A stretch of DNA of 33,152 nt from Welwitschia mirabilis (lineage: Eukaryota > Gnetophyta > Gnetopsida > Welwitschiales): the NCBI GenBank assembly GCA_051453625.1, contig JBOZIK010000001.1:8757198-8790349 (forward strand). Direction: 5' to 3'. Shown here piece after piece: positions 1 through 9,682 of the stretch; position 1 is the first letter of the stretch; the number at the start of each line of letters is the position of its first letter. Below the pieces are notes generated by a model that saw only the letters and a list, made by a program, of their open reading frames with translations, was not told the origin of the DNA and did not search any database. Both the position numbers and the translations under genes were made by a program.

Positions 1-2
1 CT

Positions 3-474
3 CGAAAAGGCACTACTACTAAACCTGAAGAACCATCTACAAGTGATAACATTGAGGGAAAAATGGATGAAGATGTAGAAATCCTTGATGATATATACTT
101 TCCTTCCACTTCCACTTCAACAAACAAGAATAAAACACTAAACAGAGGAAGAAAACATCTTACCCCTTGGCTAGATAGACTCAACTCTAATCCAACTTAT
201 GATGAGTATACTAAAACAATCATGAAAGATGTTAATTTCAAACTACCATTTTGGTGCATACTTCAAGACAACCCTAAGTATGCCAAAGTATGGAAGGATT
301 TTTGTAGGAGGAAGTAAAAACATACATTACCAAGTAGAGTATTTTTAGCCTAATCTATGGCCAACTTGGTGATGCAAAAATTTCCAAAATTTAAAGATCT
401 AGGGGCAGCAACCATTAGTGTGATCTTAGAAGGCAATAAAAAGGTTAATAAGGCTAAATAAGTCCTTTTACGGC
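3..474 (+). pseudogene. Gag-protease linker fragment of element A (gag/pol relic)
   Basis: A reading frame open from the window edge, with a first internal methionine at 63, runs to a stop at 315-317. It then continues in the same frame through a second stop (351-353) to a third at 459-461. The middle part has L-D-R-L-N-S-N-P near 175-200. After the stops come M-A-N-L-V-M-Q-K-F-P-K-F-K-D and an I-L-E-G-N-K-K-V-N-K-A block near 370-455. The same two blocks occur in the same order at 27492-27790, where they lead straight into the retropepsin motif D-x-G-S-S. Here the frame breaks off at the equivalent of the residue just before that aspartate, so the protease active site is missing. The N-terminal part is acidic and Ser/Thr-rich and I cannot assign it to a domain. 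It cannot encode a working polyprotein. Confidence 0.6.
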
Positions 475-1091
475 ATTTATTAAATAAACGCCTTAATAAA
501 CACCTTAATTAAGGGGCAATTTAAACCCCGCATTGTAATAAACGCCTTGAAGTAAAAAAGCTAAGATCTTTGTAAGAGGTGTTTTTAAAGATAAATGCAG
601 GCGTTTGATATCTTCTACGGCACTTAACCAAACAAACGCCTTAAAAGCTACGTTTCTTTACAAATTAACATGTCTTGCCAAAAATAAAACCCTCCCGCGC
701 ACATTTCTTTCGCAAAAACAGCGTGTTTCTTCTGAAAACCCCTGCGTGTCTCTTCCAAAAAATAATGCATGTTGCCAAAAAAAATAGGGCGTGCCAGCAT
801 CCATGAGGGCATCCATTTTCCATATCCACGGTATCCTCCTTTAACAGCGGTGTCATGTTTGAAGCTTTTGTTTGGCTTCAATAGAGCCAATCATGTGCTT
901 CACGGGTATAAAGACATTGATTANNNNNNNNNNNNNNNNNNNNNNNNNNNNNNNNNNNNNNNNNNNNNNNNNNNNNNNNNNNNNNNNNNNNNNNNNNNNN
1001 NNNNNNNNNNNNNNNNNNNNNNNAGCTTAGAAGGCAATAAAAAGGTTAATAAGGAATGAGGATCGGCGTGGTATAAGAAATAAATCCCTTT

Positions 1092-1149
1092 AAGGCGTTT
1101 ATTTAAATAAACACCTTACTTAAGCGTAAATAAACACCTTACTTAAGCG
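1092..1149. repeat. 26-base palindrome plus 23-base perfect tandem repeat
   Basis: Positions 1092-1117 form an inverted repeat of two 13-base arms with one mismatch, centred on ATTTAAAT. The right arm runs into a 23-base unit (TAAATAAACACCTTACTTAA plus GCG) that occurs twice in a row, 1104-1126 and 1127-1149, without differences. Related AAACGCC units lie at about 485, 540 and 634, with the reverse orientation at about 602 and 1226. Confidence 0.75.
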
Positions 1150-1497
1150 GCAATTTAAACCCCACATTTAAATAGACACCTTGACGTAAAAAAGCTAAGA
1201 TCTTTTTAAGGGGTTTTTTAAGATAAACGCAGGCGTTTATAAGTCGAGTGTTTGAGATCTTTTATGGCGCTTAACGAAAACAACGCCTTAAAAGCTAGGT
1301 TTCAAACCCTCCCACGCACGCTTCTTTTGCAAAGACAGCGTGTTTCTTCTGGAAACCCCTGCGTGTCTCTTCCAAAAAATAATGCATGTTGCCAAAAAAA
1401 TAGGGCGTCGAGGGCATCCATTTTCCATATCCACAGTATCCTCCTTTAAGAGCAGTTTTTGTTTGGCTTCAATAGAGCCAATCATGTGCTTCACGGG

Positions 1498-1504
1498 TAT
1501 AAAG
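1498..1504 (+). promoter_or_regulatory. TATA box candidate in the non-retroviral block
   Basis: TATAAAG is preceded by CACGGG and followed by CATTGATTA. The same box is at 907-913 in the duplicated copy, in an identical local context, while sequence further upstream varies between copies. The position before a pyrimidine-rich leader fits a plant RNA polymerase II promoter. No transcript evidence is available. Confidence 0.4.
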
Positions 1505-1532
1505 ACATTGATTATTGTCCTCATGCCAAGGC

Positions 1533-1690
1533 TTCTTTCTCAAGACCCACCACTTGCAAAANNNNNNNNNNNNNNNNNNNNNNNNNNNNNNNNNNNNNNN
1601 NNNNNNNNNNNNNNNNNNNNNNNNNNNNNNNNNNNNNNNNNNNNNNNNNNNNNNNNNNNNNTTCTTTCTCAAGACCCACCACTTGCAAAA
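1533..1690. repeat. 29-bp duplicate flanking a 100-N gap
   Basis: The 29 bases ending at the gap edge (1533-1561) are repeated without differences directly after the gap (1662-1690). The gap occupies 1562-1661. This is most simply an unmerged contig overlap, meaning there is probably no missing sequence. Confidence 0.9.
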
Positions 1691-2251
1691 AGTGCCGCTT
1701 CTGTAATCGCATAGGCTAAGGTTTATCCTTTACTATTTTCTGTTTTTTTTCTTTTGTTCTTATGTTTCTTGCAAATGTTGTTTTGAGGGTTTCCAAGAAA
1801 GTTGCAAACTACTCTGTTCTTATCTTCATTGGGTCCTAAGACTTGCAGTAGTGAATCATTCCTTTTCTGTTTTGGGTCTTATGGATATAAACTTTTAGGA
1901 AACTCTATTTGNNNNNNNNNNNNNNNNNNNNNNNNNNNNNNNNNNNNNNNNNNNNNNNNNNNNNNNNNNNNNNNNNNNNNNNNNNNNNNNNNNNNNNNNN
2001 NNNNNNNNNNNTGTAGTTCTGAGTCTTACAAAAATTGTGTTTCTTTCATATCATTGTACTCAAGTACCTTGTTTTTTTGGAACAGGTAAATGATAATTAT
2101 ATAATGATGATGACTTTCTTTTATATTAAATTGTCAGTTGATCTAGACATGCAACGTAACTTTTGATTTGATTTTAAGGTTTTCTTTCCCCAATAATTTG
2201 GCATTGCAAAGTCCTATTTCACTTTGTTTGTCGAGGGACTGATAAAACGCT

Positions 2252-2261
2252 AGGTGGGGAG
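2252..2261 (+). other. Polypurine tract of element A
   Basis: AGGTGGGGAG lies directly before the LTR start. It is preceded by CGAGGGACTGATAAAACG, a pre-tract segment that recurs in altered form at 5197-5213 and, on the minus strand, next to the LTR at 31423. In LTR retrotransposons this tract primes plus-strand DNA synthesis. Confidence 0.6.
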
Positions 2262-2264
2262 CTA

Positions 2265-3430
2265 TGTTATGATCCCAAACTGTCATGTTTTAATGGTGTA
2301 ATTGGCGATGTTTTATAGGGAAGAAGAACTCAATTTAGTCATTTTTAGGCATTTTGTTGTGAACTGATCTAACAATCTAATTATGATCTTAAATGCCGTA
2401 TTTTCATCTAGAAAAGCAAGAATTCAACTAAGGAACAAAGTGGAGCAAAAAGTGGAGGAAAAAACCCAACAAAATAACTGTTGTTCCCTCTATTATCCCC
2501 ATGACATAGGGCATGACCATATGGATAAAAGCATTCAAAGGATGTTGCCTTAGGCTGACTTGGCGAGACTGATGTGACTTATTGACATGGCTATCATGGG
2601 GGCTACATAGGAGACGACATAGCCGTTAATTTTTAAATTCAAATACCAACAAGATTCTGACATGGCAGGATGTGATTGGATGATGAAGGGGTGTCATGTC
2701 CTTTGTCGTCCCCATGACGACAGAAACATGACAGTGTCATAACTTCTTTTTAACCAAGTCAATTAAGGTCTATTTTACACCTAATAACGTCTCTTCATCT
2801 GTATCGATCTCCCTGACCCATAACCACCTCAATAAAGCTATAAAAACCACTTTTGGCATCATTTAGTCATCTTTTTAGCATTGGAGGATTGGCGACAAAG
2901 GCATCCAAGGAGTCAAGGGTCTATTTCAGCAGAGGAGAGATCATTCTTGGTGATTAGGCTATGCTTATGACATTGAGGAGTCACTATCTTACTGAGGTGT
3001 TGTATGACATTCAATTGATTTAATAAAATGTCTTTCTTTTTTAAATCTTATGATTTCTTTTATGGTTTATGTTAAAGTTTAATTAATATTTTATTATATT
3101 AATACTAAATTAGACACATGTCATAAGGGCTAAGTTGGGTGACAACAACTCAGAAATTTAGTATCATAGGCTTGCATTTCATCTCTCTTTCATAATTTGC
3201 ATTACACATTAGAATAGGTTGCGTTGTCAATTTTCCTTTTTACATATAAAAGCACAAAATTAATCCAAAACATTGGGTTGGAATTCAAAATATATTCTTT
3301 CTTATTTATGTTCTTGATTAGATTGTTGCCTTACTTTCTCCAGATTACGAAATTAATTGGTTAGTTCATCCTATACTAAGCCTAATTGCAATTTTCTTAT
3401 TTCAAGCATTGATTACTTTTGAAGTGAAAT
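2265..3430 (+). mobile_element. LTR A (3' LTR of element A), right end approximate
   Basis: It starts with TGTTATGATCCC after GCTA. The minus-strand LTR at 31423 starts TGTTGTGATGCC after the same GCTA, and the LTR at 23402 starts TGTGTTATGC. A TATAAAAA box is at 2839-2846, about 575 bases in. Downstream R/U5 sequence includes TATGGTTTATGTT near 3062, which is shared with the other two LTRs. U3 contains TTATCCCCATGACAT near 2505 and the palindrome GTCGTCCCCATGACGAC near 2706. I did not find an unambiguous CA end. The stated end comes from the roughly 590-base TATA-to-end distance in LTR B. Confidence 0.55.
2839..2846 (+). promoter_or_regulatory. TATA box of LTR A
   Basis: TATAAAAA within AAAGCTATAAAAACCAC. 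It matches the position of CTATAAATAC in LTR C (30631-30640, minus strand) and of AAATAAATACC in LTR B (23911), followed in each case by the R region. Confidence 0.5.
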
Positions 3431-5190
3431 TTAGGCAACTAATAAATGACTTTCACAAGTTGTTAAGCAAATAAAAATAAGAGAAAGAATGGATAATTTT
3501 TTACTTTTGGATGTACTTTTTACTATTAATGTTGATGTTTTTCCAAATTTTATGAATGCATTCATAAACATTTAGAATGATCCTTTATCATCTCTGAATG
3601 CTTTGCATAATTTCAACACATCATCTAATCTTATTATTTATTATCTCGAGCCTCCACGCATGCATTACCTTAGAAAATTCCTTATGAAACTTTTAGTTTC
3701 ATTATGTGCTTTTAGATTAGATTTCTCATTTAGAGTATATTTTTCTTTTGAGATAGATTTATGTTTTAAAAAGTTTTAAACATTAAAAACATTTGTGTTT
3801 GATGCCCTTTCTCACCTTAAACCATCTAAGCACTTCCACTTGTATAATCACCACCTCAAACATTTCCATCTAAGAAACCCCAAATGTCATCCAAAGCATA
3901 GAATAAATCATCATTGCCTTAAACCCCATTACTCACCCATTCCACTTGTACCCCACCTAATAAATTTTACCAACCATTCTTTCCTTCTATCCATCTATGC
4001 GTTTCTAAAACTAGATGATCACGTTTGATGGTCTATAATGAATAAAATATTAATAAGTAATCATATTGTCATTATGAGTTAGATAGAATTTAAGCTTATC
4101 TTCAGTTTTTCAAGAAAATATTTTGCTTGTTTTCAAGTTATCTTGTTAAGATTAGTTTCATTTAAGATCTCTTAATTAGAAAATATTATTAAACTAAGGT
4201 GGGATATATTATTATGCTATGTTAATTATTCTCAAGGAATTTTATGAGGATAAGATTTATCTTGATTAGGCTAATAAGCCAATGACTTCTTCATGTGCAT
4301 TAAAATGAATTTAACATGAGAAGGAGTAATTAGAAGAAAATGAAATATCTCCTATCCAAGAAAGCACATTACATAATGATAAATTAAAAAATTGAATTTA
4401 GTTAACTATATCAAGGCTATGGATGCTCACTGGTCATGTAGCTTTCATGATTTATTTTATGATATGTTTAACTGCATTGAGGCTATAAACACTTGCTAGC
4501 AATGTATCACTAATTGCTTCATACATTAACATGCTTAATTATATTAGAAGAAGATGTCATAACACTAGGTGTCCAATTTGATCTAAATACTTGAAGCAAG
4601 GAACAAAGTATGATCATGGAAAAGGTAAAAATTAGAATAAAAAGGGTGGAATTAGGAGATTCTTTTATGTTTACTTTTCTTAACTTATGTACTTATAATT
4701 TTTTAATTGATTTTTTATTACTTATAGGTTTACTTAGAAGATAATTATTTTTTTATAATATGATCCTTTTAAGTTTCAAATGAAATTGATAAACTTTTCA
4801 ATAAATGTGGTCATTAACTTAGGTATTATATCTTTTAAATTTGTAGATGATACAATCAAGTCTCATCTTTTCTTTTCCCTTAGATCGCGTCATAGTTTTT
4901 CCTAAATTCTTACATCAAAATCATTTTCTAGCCTTGCATGAAAATCCATTTAAAATCTTTTAAAACACCTTCACTTATTCTCAAAAAGCTTTTTATAAAT
5001 TCTCTATCTCTTTAACTTTGTAAATAAACTTTAGTTTTGATTGGGGCTGTAGAATCGTTTTTATAGAATTTTTTTAATTTTGATGCCTTATTTATCAAAA
5101 TTGATCAAAAATGTTGTCAAATGATATCATTTTCATACTTGATCATTTTTACTTAAATAATTTTTTTATGTTTATAATTTTTTAATCAAC
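3431..5190. other. AT-rich degenerate interior, no gene seen
   Basis: No reading frame with recognisable protein similarity was found on either strand. Since a polypurine tract and LTR start follow at 5218-5227 on the plus strand, this stretch is plausibly the eroded 3' interior of a further retrotransposon. A methionine-started frame at 3795-4028 has low-complexity His/Pro/Leu composition and looks like chance. Confidence 0.35.
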
Positions 5191-5196
5191 ATTTTG

Positions 5197-5226
5197 CGAA
5201 GACACTAATAAAAGTCTGGTTGGGGA
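5197..5226 (+). other. Pre-tract motif and polypurine tract of a further element (D)
   Basis: GACACTAATAAAAGTCTGGT followed by TGGGGA resembles GGACTGATAAAACGCTAGGT plus GGGGA at 2236-2260, allowing one indel. The shared order is CGA, ACT, ATAAAA, CT-G-T, GGGGA. This marks the 3' end of an internal region immediately before an LTR that starts TGTGTTTACA at 5227. Confidence 0.5.
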
Positions 5227-6460
5227 TGTGTTTACATGTAAAACTTACCATTACAAACAAGTAGAATTAGTTAATTTAGCATAGGGAAAGATATTTAATT
5301 CATTAATTTATCATAAAATAATATCTTTTATCCTTTTTAGCATGTTTTCATGAAAATATAAGTTTTCCCCTAACATTAGTAGGCTTATTACTGGTTTTTG
5401 GAGAACACTATAAAACTTGAAGGAATTCTAGCAAACAATGTGGCGTTGCTACCTAGGACTAGTGGAATCACCCACCTTCTAAGTCAAAACTTATCAAAAC
5501 TCATGTTCTTACATTAATTCAGAGAGTTTATCACAATTAACTTATGTACTAAGTTAGAAGTAATCCCGAATAAATCTTCAAACTTAATGGCACATGGTAG
5601 AAGTATAAAATGACATATTATAATGACATGTAGTAATAATGAGGATGACTATGTGGAATAAATTTGTCATGGCATCCATTATTAGCATCATTATCAATCA
5701 AAAGACATGTAAATTCATGCTTAAGAATGTTTTTTTATGGCTACATGCTAAAAATTGGAACTTCCACCTTCTGTAACTACTCTTAAGTAACCCTCCCTAT
5801 ATAACATCTCACTAATTACTCATCTAACTTAATCATGATAAGATTTCTAAGCCTTTCCTCATTTATAAAAGGGCCTTGATCCCCTATTGTAATGGATCTT
5901 TTGATTGGCTAATGTGGGAAAAGACTTGAAGTGCTAGGACGTCATAATGTTCTAGTCATCTTTCTTGGGGGTAGATTGTTCTATGGCTAGTTGAGAAGTC
6001 CTTCATCTTCACCTCATTTCTTTTAATGTAATGTATATTTTTAGATGTTTAATATAAGAATTATTTTTTTTAATTCTTGATATTAGCAATCATTAGGTGA
6101 AGTTAGTTCTTAAGTTGCATTTAGTCTTTCATTATTAATGCACATTAAATTGTTATTAGTAATCTTTAGAGGAGGCTACTTTATTGTTAAGTTCTTTTAT
6201 AACTGAGTGTGTTGTTTAAGGTTTCTTCTAAACTATCATAGTCATTATTTTTTGATGGATCTCGTGCACCTTTGTTCATACTTTTCATGCTTATAAAGGG
6301 CTATGAAGGATCAAAAAGACTGAATAACTTACCAACACTCATGTGGTGGATTAGATTATGCCTCCATACCAAGCTTTAACAACTTGATGGTTTTAGTTAT
6401 GTTTCGGGATATAGAAGTTATTGGAGAAAGGTGGGGCACAAAATGAACTAGCTAGACTTT
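5227..6460 (+). mobile_element. LTR D candidate (relic), right end unknown
   Basis: It starts with TGTGTTTACA directly after the GGGGA polypurine tract. A TATAAAAGGGCC promoter motif lies at 5864-5875, about 640 bases in, similar to the U3 length of LTRs A and B. A T-rich stretch with ATGTAATGTA near 6030 could hold the polyadenylation region. No matching second LTR, primer-binding site or CA terminus was found. The end is set by analogy with LTR B and is uncertain. Confidence 0.4.
5864..5870 (+). promoter_or_regulatory. TATA box of LTR D candidate
   Basis: TATAAAAGGG is a strong TATA-type core promoter motif. It lies in the expected U3/R position of the candidate LTR starting at 5227. Confidence 0.45.
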
Positions 6461-7823
6461 TGAAGCACTTTTGTTCCCATATGTTTCCAAGCAAAGATCA
6501 ATAAATTCTTAATCTTTTAGGTTTTGTTTTATTTTGCTTTCCATTGCAAGTCCAATTAATTGTATTTCTCTTGATTAATTTACAACATATGTCCCTATAG
6601 AAGAACAATACTAGGTTCTTACCTAGTTAAATCTGGTTCACTACCATACATGAACAATTATCTCCAAATTTTAAAAATTGAGTTTTTCTTTTGTTCAGTA
6701 AGGTGTGTGGTGTGACTTTAATAAATTCGCAAAAGCAAAAATTAAAAATTAAAAAAAGGAAAGAAAAGATAATAATTTGATTGCATGACTATCATCTAAT
6801 TACATAACTATCATCTGTTGGTAATATTATAATAAGTAAACTAGATAAATTTATGAAAATATGATAAAGTATCACCTATCAATAACATTATGATAAACCT
6901 ATTGAATACATAGTGATACATGGTAATGCATTACTTATCGTCATTAATTTGCATGCTACTACATATGAGATGATTTTCACAAATTTTGTGCACTTATCAC
7001 TATGGTATTGCATGCCATTTCATGTGCAATAAAGTCTTAGGAACTATTTATTATTTATTACTTATGATAATTAAGTAATAACTAGTATGATAACAATGGA
7101 GAATTATTTGTTAAGTATCGCAGACCATTGATAAGTAAGAACTAGAGCAACACTGGGTTAATTCAATGTTATTACATGGCTGTCACACTATGATAGTGTC
7201 ATTTAAATTAAAAATATAAAAATTACAACTAGGTTTCAAAACTCCATTTCATTTTCATTCTTCTTATCCCATTTCTATGCTAAGGGGCCACATTACAAGA
7301 GAATCTAAAAGTTGATTTTAGCCATCTAAACTCTAAACTAGCATCAGGTCAACATCTAAAGGGACTACATCTACATAGCTAAGGCTCATCTTAACCTTCC
7401 TTTTTTTCTTTTGGAAAGAAATATGATTCGTTTAATTCAAAAGGAGGGCTTCTATCTTCTAATAATAGAGGTTTTGATGGTGGTCTCTTTGAATATAATT
7501 TCCAATTGTTGTTTGAAGTGTTCTAACTCTATTCCTATAAAATTTAACATGTAGAAATAAATAATGGCCCTCCTTCAAATTTGAAACCATTGAAATGTAA
7601 AAGAAAACATAAGAATTGTGTTGATTACTTCAAAAACACTATTTTCACTCATTTGTTGATTTATTTATTTTTTATTTCAATCATTTTCTCTTAAAATCAA
7701 GTCTTTTCCATAGATTTCAACATGATTTTTAGAGAATTTTATATGTTTTTAGGGTATTCCTTGAAATCGGAGGTTCTAATAATAAGTTTACTTCTTTCAA
7801 ATTAAATAACCTAGTTATAGTAG
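6461..7823. other. AT-rich spacer, no gene seen
   Basis: This region has short repeated phrases such as ACTATCATCT near 6787-6816 and several TTATGATAA-like palindromes. I found no coding relic, RNA gene or element terminus that I can support. Confidence 0.4.
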
Positions 7824-8450
7824 CAAAACTAGAGGAAGCACCGCTACTCAAGCTTCCACTCCTATTTCAACTCCTACTCTAGTCATTGTGGAAGCTCCTC
7901 CTTCCATACAAGGATGATTTCCTAGTGTGTTACCTTACAAATAGCAGTAAACAAGAGGAAAAGATTCCAAGAGGCCATTCTGATAATAGAAAATGATTAG
8001 ATAGAGTGGCTAGAGATTATTCAGCTTGGCTTGATCCAAAACATGGTATATAGGATCCTGACCTAGTTTGTTAAGACAACTCATAAAGAATATTATCCAA
8101 TTATGTCAAAGAATTTTATTATACAATGAGCTCTAGGTATAAGCACTCTATTTACTAATCTATCAATTAGCTTGAACGAGAGATTATCATTAGATCTCAA
8201 TTAGGGAACACAGAGATCAAAATTTCTGATAAATTTTTACAAGAAATGTATATTATTTTCAATGAAGGGACATGTTTATACATCTACATAGGAACACAAG
8301 AATAGAGGCTAGAATTTTGTAGGGCTTTCATAAGATATGAGATCATTTCTGAGGAATCTACACTAGCCTATGGAAAAAGTCTTTCAATTTAGCTTACTTC
8401 TCCTTGGCACATGTATTATTTAGATTAATATCTTTTATGTAATGTCCACT
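7824..8450 (+). pseudogene. Stop-riddled retroelement/transposon-type coding relic
   Basis: Translation gives coding-like runs broken by stops and frame changes. The first has a Ser/Thr/Pro-rich start (S-S-K-T-R-G-S-T-A-T-Q-A-S-T-P) at about 7824-7915. A second run contains K-R-F-Q-E-A-I-L-I-I-E-N-D near 7955. A longer run near 8105-8280 contains K-E-F-Y-Y-T-M and then G-N-T-E-I-K-I-S-D-K-F-L and F-N-E-G. The order E-F-Y, then G-x-E-I-x-I-S, then x-N-E-G resembles a plant-specific domain seen in many retrotransposon-associated proteins (from memory, not searched). Premature stops are frequent, so no product is expected. I cannot say which element it came from. Confidence 0.35.
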
Positions 8451-8790
8451 TTTAACATCCAACATAGACATAAATAATTAATAGTGAGATGACAGTATTA
8501 TGGATAGAACTCTGATAGCATAATAGAATATTTGAAATTTTACCTTAGTCACACTAGAGTTATAACTTACCACTCCCAACACCATAATACTTACCAATTA
8601 ATTAATATATTAAAACTAAAATTTATGGATTATGTTAGATATATATTTAAAAGGATACCATAGTCCATAATTTTTATTCATACTTAGCTAATGTTTTAAT
8701 TGGTCTCTTACATCCATTAACTTAGATGCTAAAATTAAGCAAAAGCTTTGTATTTGGACTACCTTAAGAATTGTCTAAAATTAAAATGAA

Positions 8791-8866
8791 GGTCATCCCA
8801 AGGATTCGAACTAGCGATCTGGGAGTTTGTAACTCCACTCGATAACTGCCTCAGCCATTGGTTCTT
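8791..8866 (-). other. tRNA-like segment (SINE head or tRNA pseudogene)
   Basis: On the minus strand TGGCTGAGGCAG (8846-8857) resembles the internal A box of tRNA genes, and AGTTCGAATCC (8802-8812) is nearly a perfect B box. The spacing is about that of a tRNA without a long variable arm. Between them GGAG and CTCC can pair around the 7-base loop TTACAAA, like an anticodon arm. The T stem and acceptor stem do not pair, so it should not be a functional tRNA. Plant SINEs keep such a tRNA-derived head as a polymerase III promoter, but no SINE body or A-rich tail was identified to the left. Confidence 0.4.
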
Positions 8867-9164
8867 ACCCACTTTTTTTTTCTTACTTTGCTCGCATTCC
8901 TAAGATTGCAATTCTCGATCCTTACAATGGTGACGCTTCTCACAAAACCGTTCATGCCTACGTAGTCATGGAGGGTTGAGCTTTTTCCTTTGCATCGGGT
9001 CACAAACCCATTTCGTTCCTTTGGTGATTAAGATACCGGGTCCTGTATACAGATTTCTTAATCTAGGTTGGAAGGAGTTTCTCAAAATGTCTGTAGATTA
9101 TTGTCAATTTCAAGACTTTTTAGGCGGATTATGCAACTATTGACGTTGCAGATGAATTAGACCG

Positions 9165-9674
9165 TTATTTTACCGTGAGAAAACCGTTTTGCATAGTAAG
9201 GAGGCGACAGTTCGGCTGGCATGGCCACGGGAGATGTGCAGATGGAATGAGGAGGCCCATACGAGGGAAAGTCAAGTGCAGAAAGGAAGTTGCAAATGAG
9301 AAAGAGGAAGTCACAAAAGAGAACATAAAACTTATCAGTCGCTGGATTTGAACTCTTGATTGCAGGACTCCGAACGCGATGAAGAGCCAAGAGCAGAATG
9401 TGCAGGCTTGAGAGGGTCGTGAGGAATAGCAGCCATAAGCGTTCTTAACAGTCAGCAGTATGGCAGTGGTTACGCAGAGAAGAGAGGAGAATGATAAACT
9501 GACAGAGGGAGGAAGGCAGCGTGTTTTATGGATGAAAACGCTAGCATCGGCGACATCACAAATGGTTTGATGATCTGATCTGCGTTCTGTCAAATTCGCT
9601 GCTACGTCCTTGACAACGAGGCAGCAGAGTTGCTCTTTAGGTGGGTGATGGCGGCCTGTTCTGCGGTGTGTCAC
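9165..9674 (-). CDS. Open reading frame of unknown function, 169 codons, doubtful
   Basis: An uninterrupted frame from ATG to stop encoding 169 residues. It is the longest real-sequence ORF in the window. The N-terminus is basic and His-rich. The middle and C-terminal parts are rich in Ser, Phe, Leu and Cys, with a hydrophobic run around residues 60-75 and another around 100-130 that could be mistaken for membrane segments. I recognise no domain or motif. The composition (Ser/Phe/Cys-rich) is what results when purine-rich sequence is read on the opposite strand, so it may be a chance frame. No TATA box or splice context supports it. Confidence 0.15.
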   Translation of the reverse strand: MTHRRTGRHHPPKEQLCCLVVKDVAANLTERRSDHQTICDVADASVFIHKTRCLPPSVSLSFSSLLCVTTAILLTVKNAYGCYSSRPSQACTFCSWLFIAFGVLQSRVQIQRLISFMFSFVTSSFSFATSFLHLTFPRMGLLIPSAHLPWPCQPNCRLLTMQNGFLTVK

Positions 9675-9682
9675 ATAGGTAG

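Larger units (their letters stand above)
425..1514 (+). repeat. Duplicated ~490-bp segment on both sides of a 100-N gap
   Basis: Copy 1 (425-923) ends exactly at the gap at 924-1023. Copy 2 begins just after the gap and runs from 1026 to 1514. Both start with the same retroelement stretch (CTTAGAAGGCAATAAAAAGG) and both end with a TATAAAG box followed by ACATTGATTA. The copies differ by substitutions and several indels of about 9-25 bases, so the divergence is visibly higher than at the other duplicated gaps. Because the repeat edges coincide with the gap, overlapping diverged haplotypes are as likely as a real tandem duplication. Confidence 0.7.
475..2220 (+). other. Non-retroviral block inside element A: palindromic AAACGCC motifs, TATA box, leader-like sequence
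   Basis: This stretch sits where pol should be. Its first part has repeated AAACGCC and AAACACC units with their reverse GGCGTTT, including a near-perfect 26-base palindrome at 1092-1117 and a 23-base unit repeated exactly at 1104-1126 and 1127-1149. TATAAAG boxes lie at 907-913 and, in the duplicate copy, 1498-1504. Downstream comes pyrimidine-rich, leader-like sequence and a possible splice donor, AACAG|GTAAATG, at 2085/2086. No long reading frame is present. After allowing for three gaps and the duplicated contig ends, the block is only about 0.9 kb. It could be a captured host promoter plus first exon, a solo LTR of another family, or element-specific noncoding sequence. I cannot decide between these from sequence alone. 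Confidence 0.4.
1..3430 (+). mobile_element. Element A: truncated Athila/Tat-type Ty3/gypsy LTR retrotransposon, 3' part
   Basis: A decayed LTR retrotransposon in plus orientation. It begins before the window with a Gag-protease linker fragment (3-474). That fragment is homologous to the same region of the element at 23402-29532: both carry the pattern L-D/N-R-L-N-S/T-N-P followed by a F/K-P-K-F-K-D block. At 2231-2262 there is a pre-polypurine motif and polypurine tract, then an LTR starting near 2265. The reverse transcriptase, RNase H and integrase expected between protease and polypurine tract are absent. In their place is a block (475-2220) without retroviral similarity that I can see. 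The 3' limit near 3430 is inferred from the TATA-to-end distance of the better defined LTR at 23402-24824. The lineage call is inference from conserved polyprotein blocks. Confidence 0.6.

Noticed and set aside
605-1524. Short Cys/Lys-rich frames in the AAACGCC block on both strands
   Set aside because: They overlap each other in several frames, are not conserved between the two copies of the segment and partly run into gaps.
1842-2032. Gap at 1912-2011 as another duplicated contig end
   Set aside because: The flanks share only a weak 15-base resemblance with about 10 matches, unlike the clear duplicates at the other 100-N gaps.
3318-3345. GATTGTTGCC as a primer-binding site after LTR A
   Set aside because: The position roughly fits, but only about half of the bases match, and LTR A is preceded by a polypurine tract and so should be a 3' LTR.
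3795-4028. 77-codon plus-strand frame
   Set aside because: His/Pro/Leu-rich low complexity, no motif, AT-rich context and no promoter; a chance frame.
5446-5463. TGGCGTTGCTACC as a primer-binding site
   Set aside because: It lies inside the U3 part of the LTR candidate, upstream of its TATA box, and matches tRNA-Asp complement only partly.
9340-9392. Second minus-strand tRNA-like B box (GAGTTCAAATCC) with TGGCTC upstream
   Set aside because: The distance between the A-like and B-like words is about 9 bases too short and the stems do not pair.
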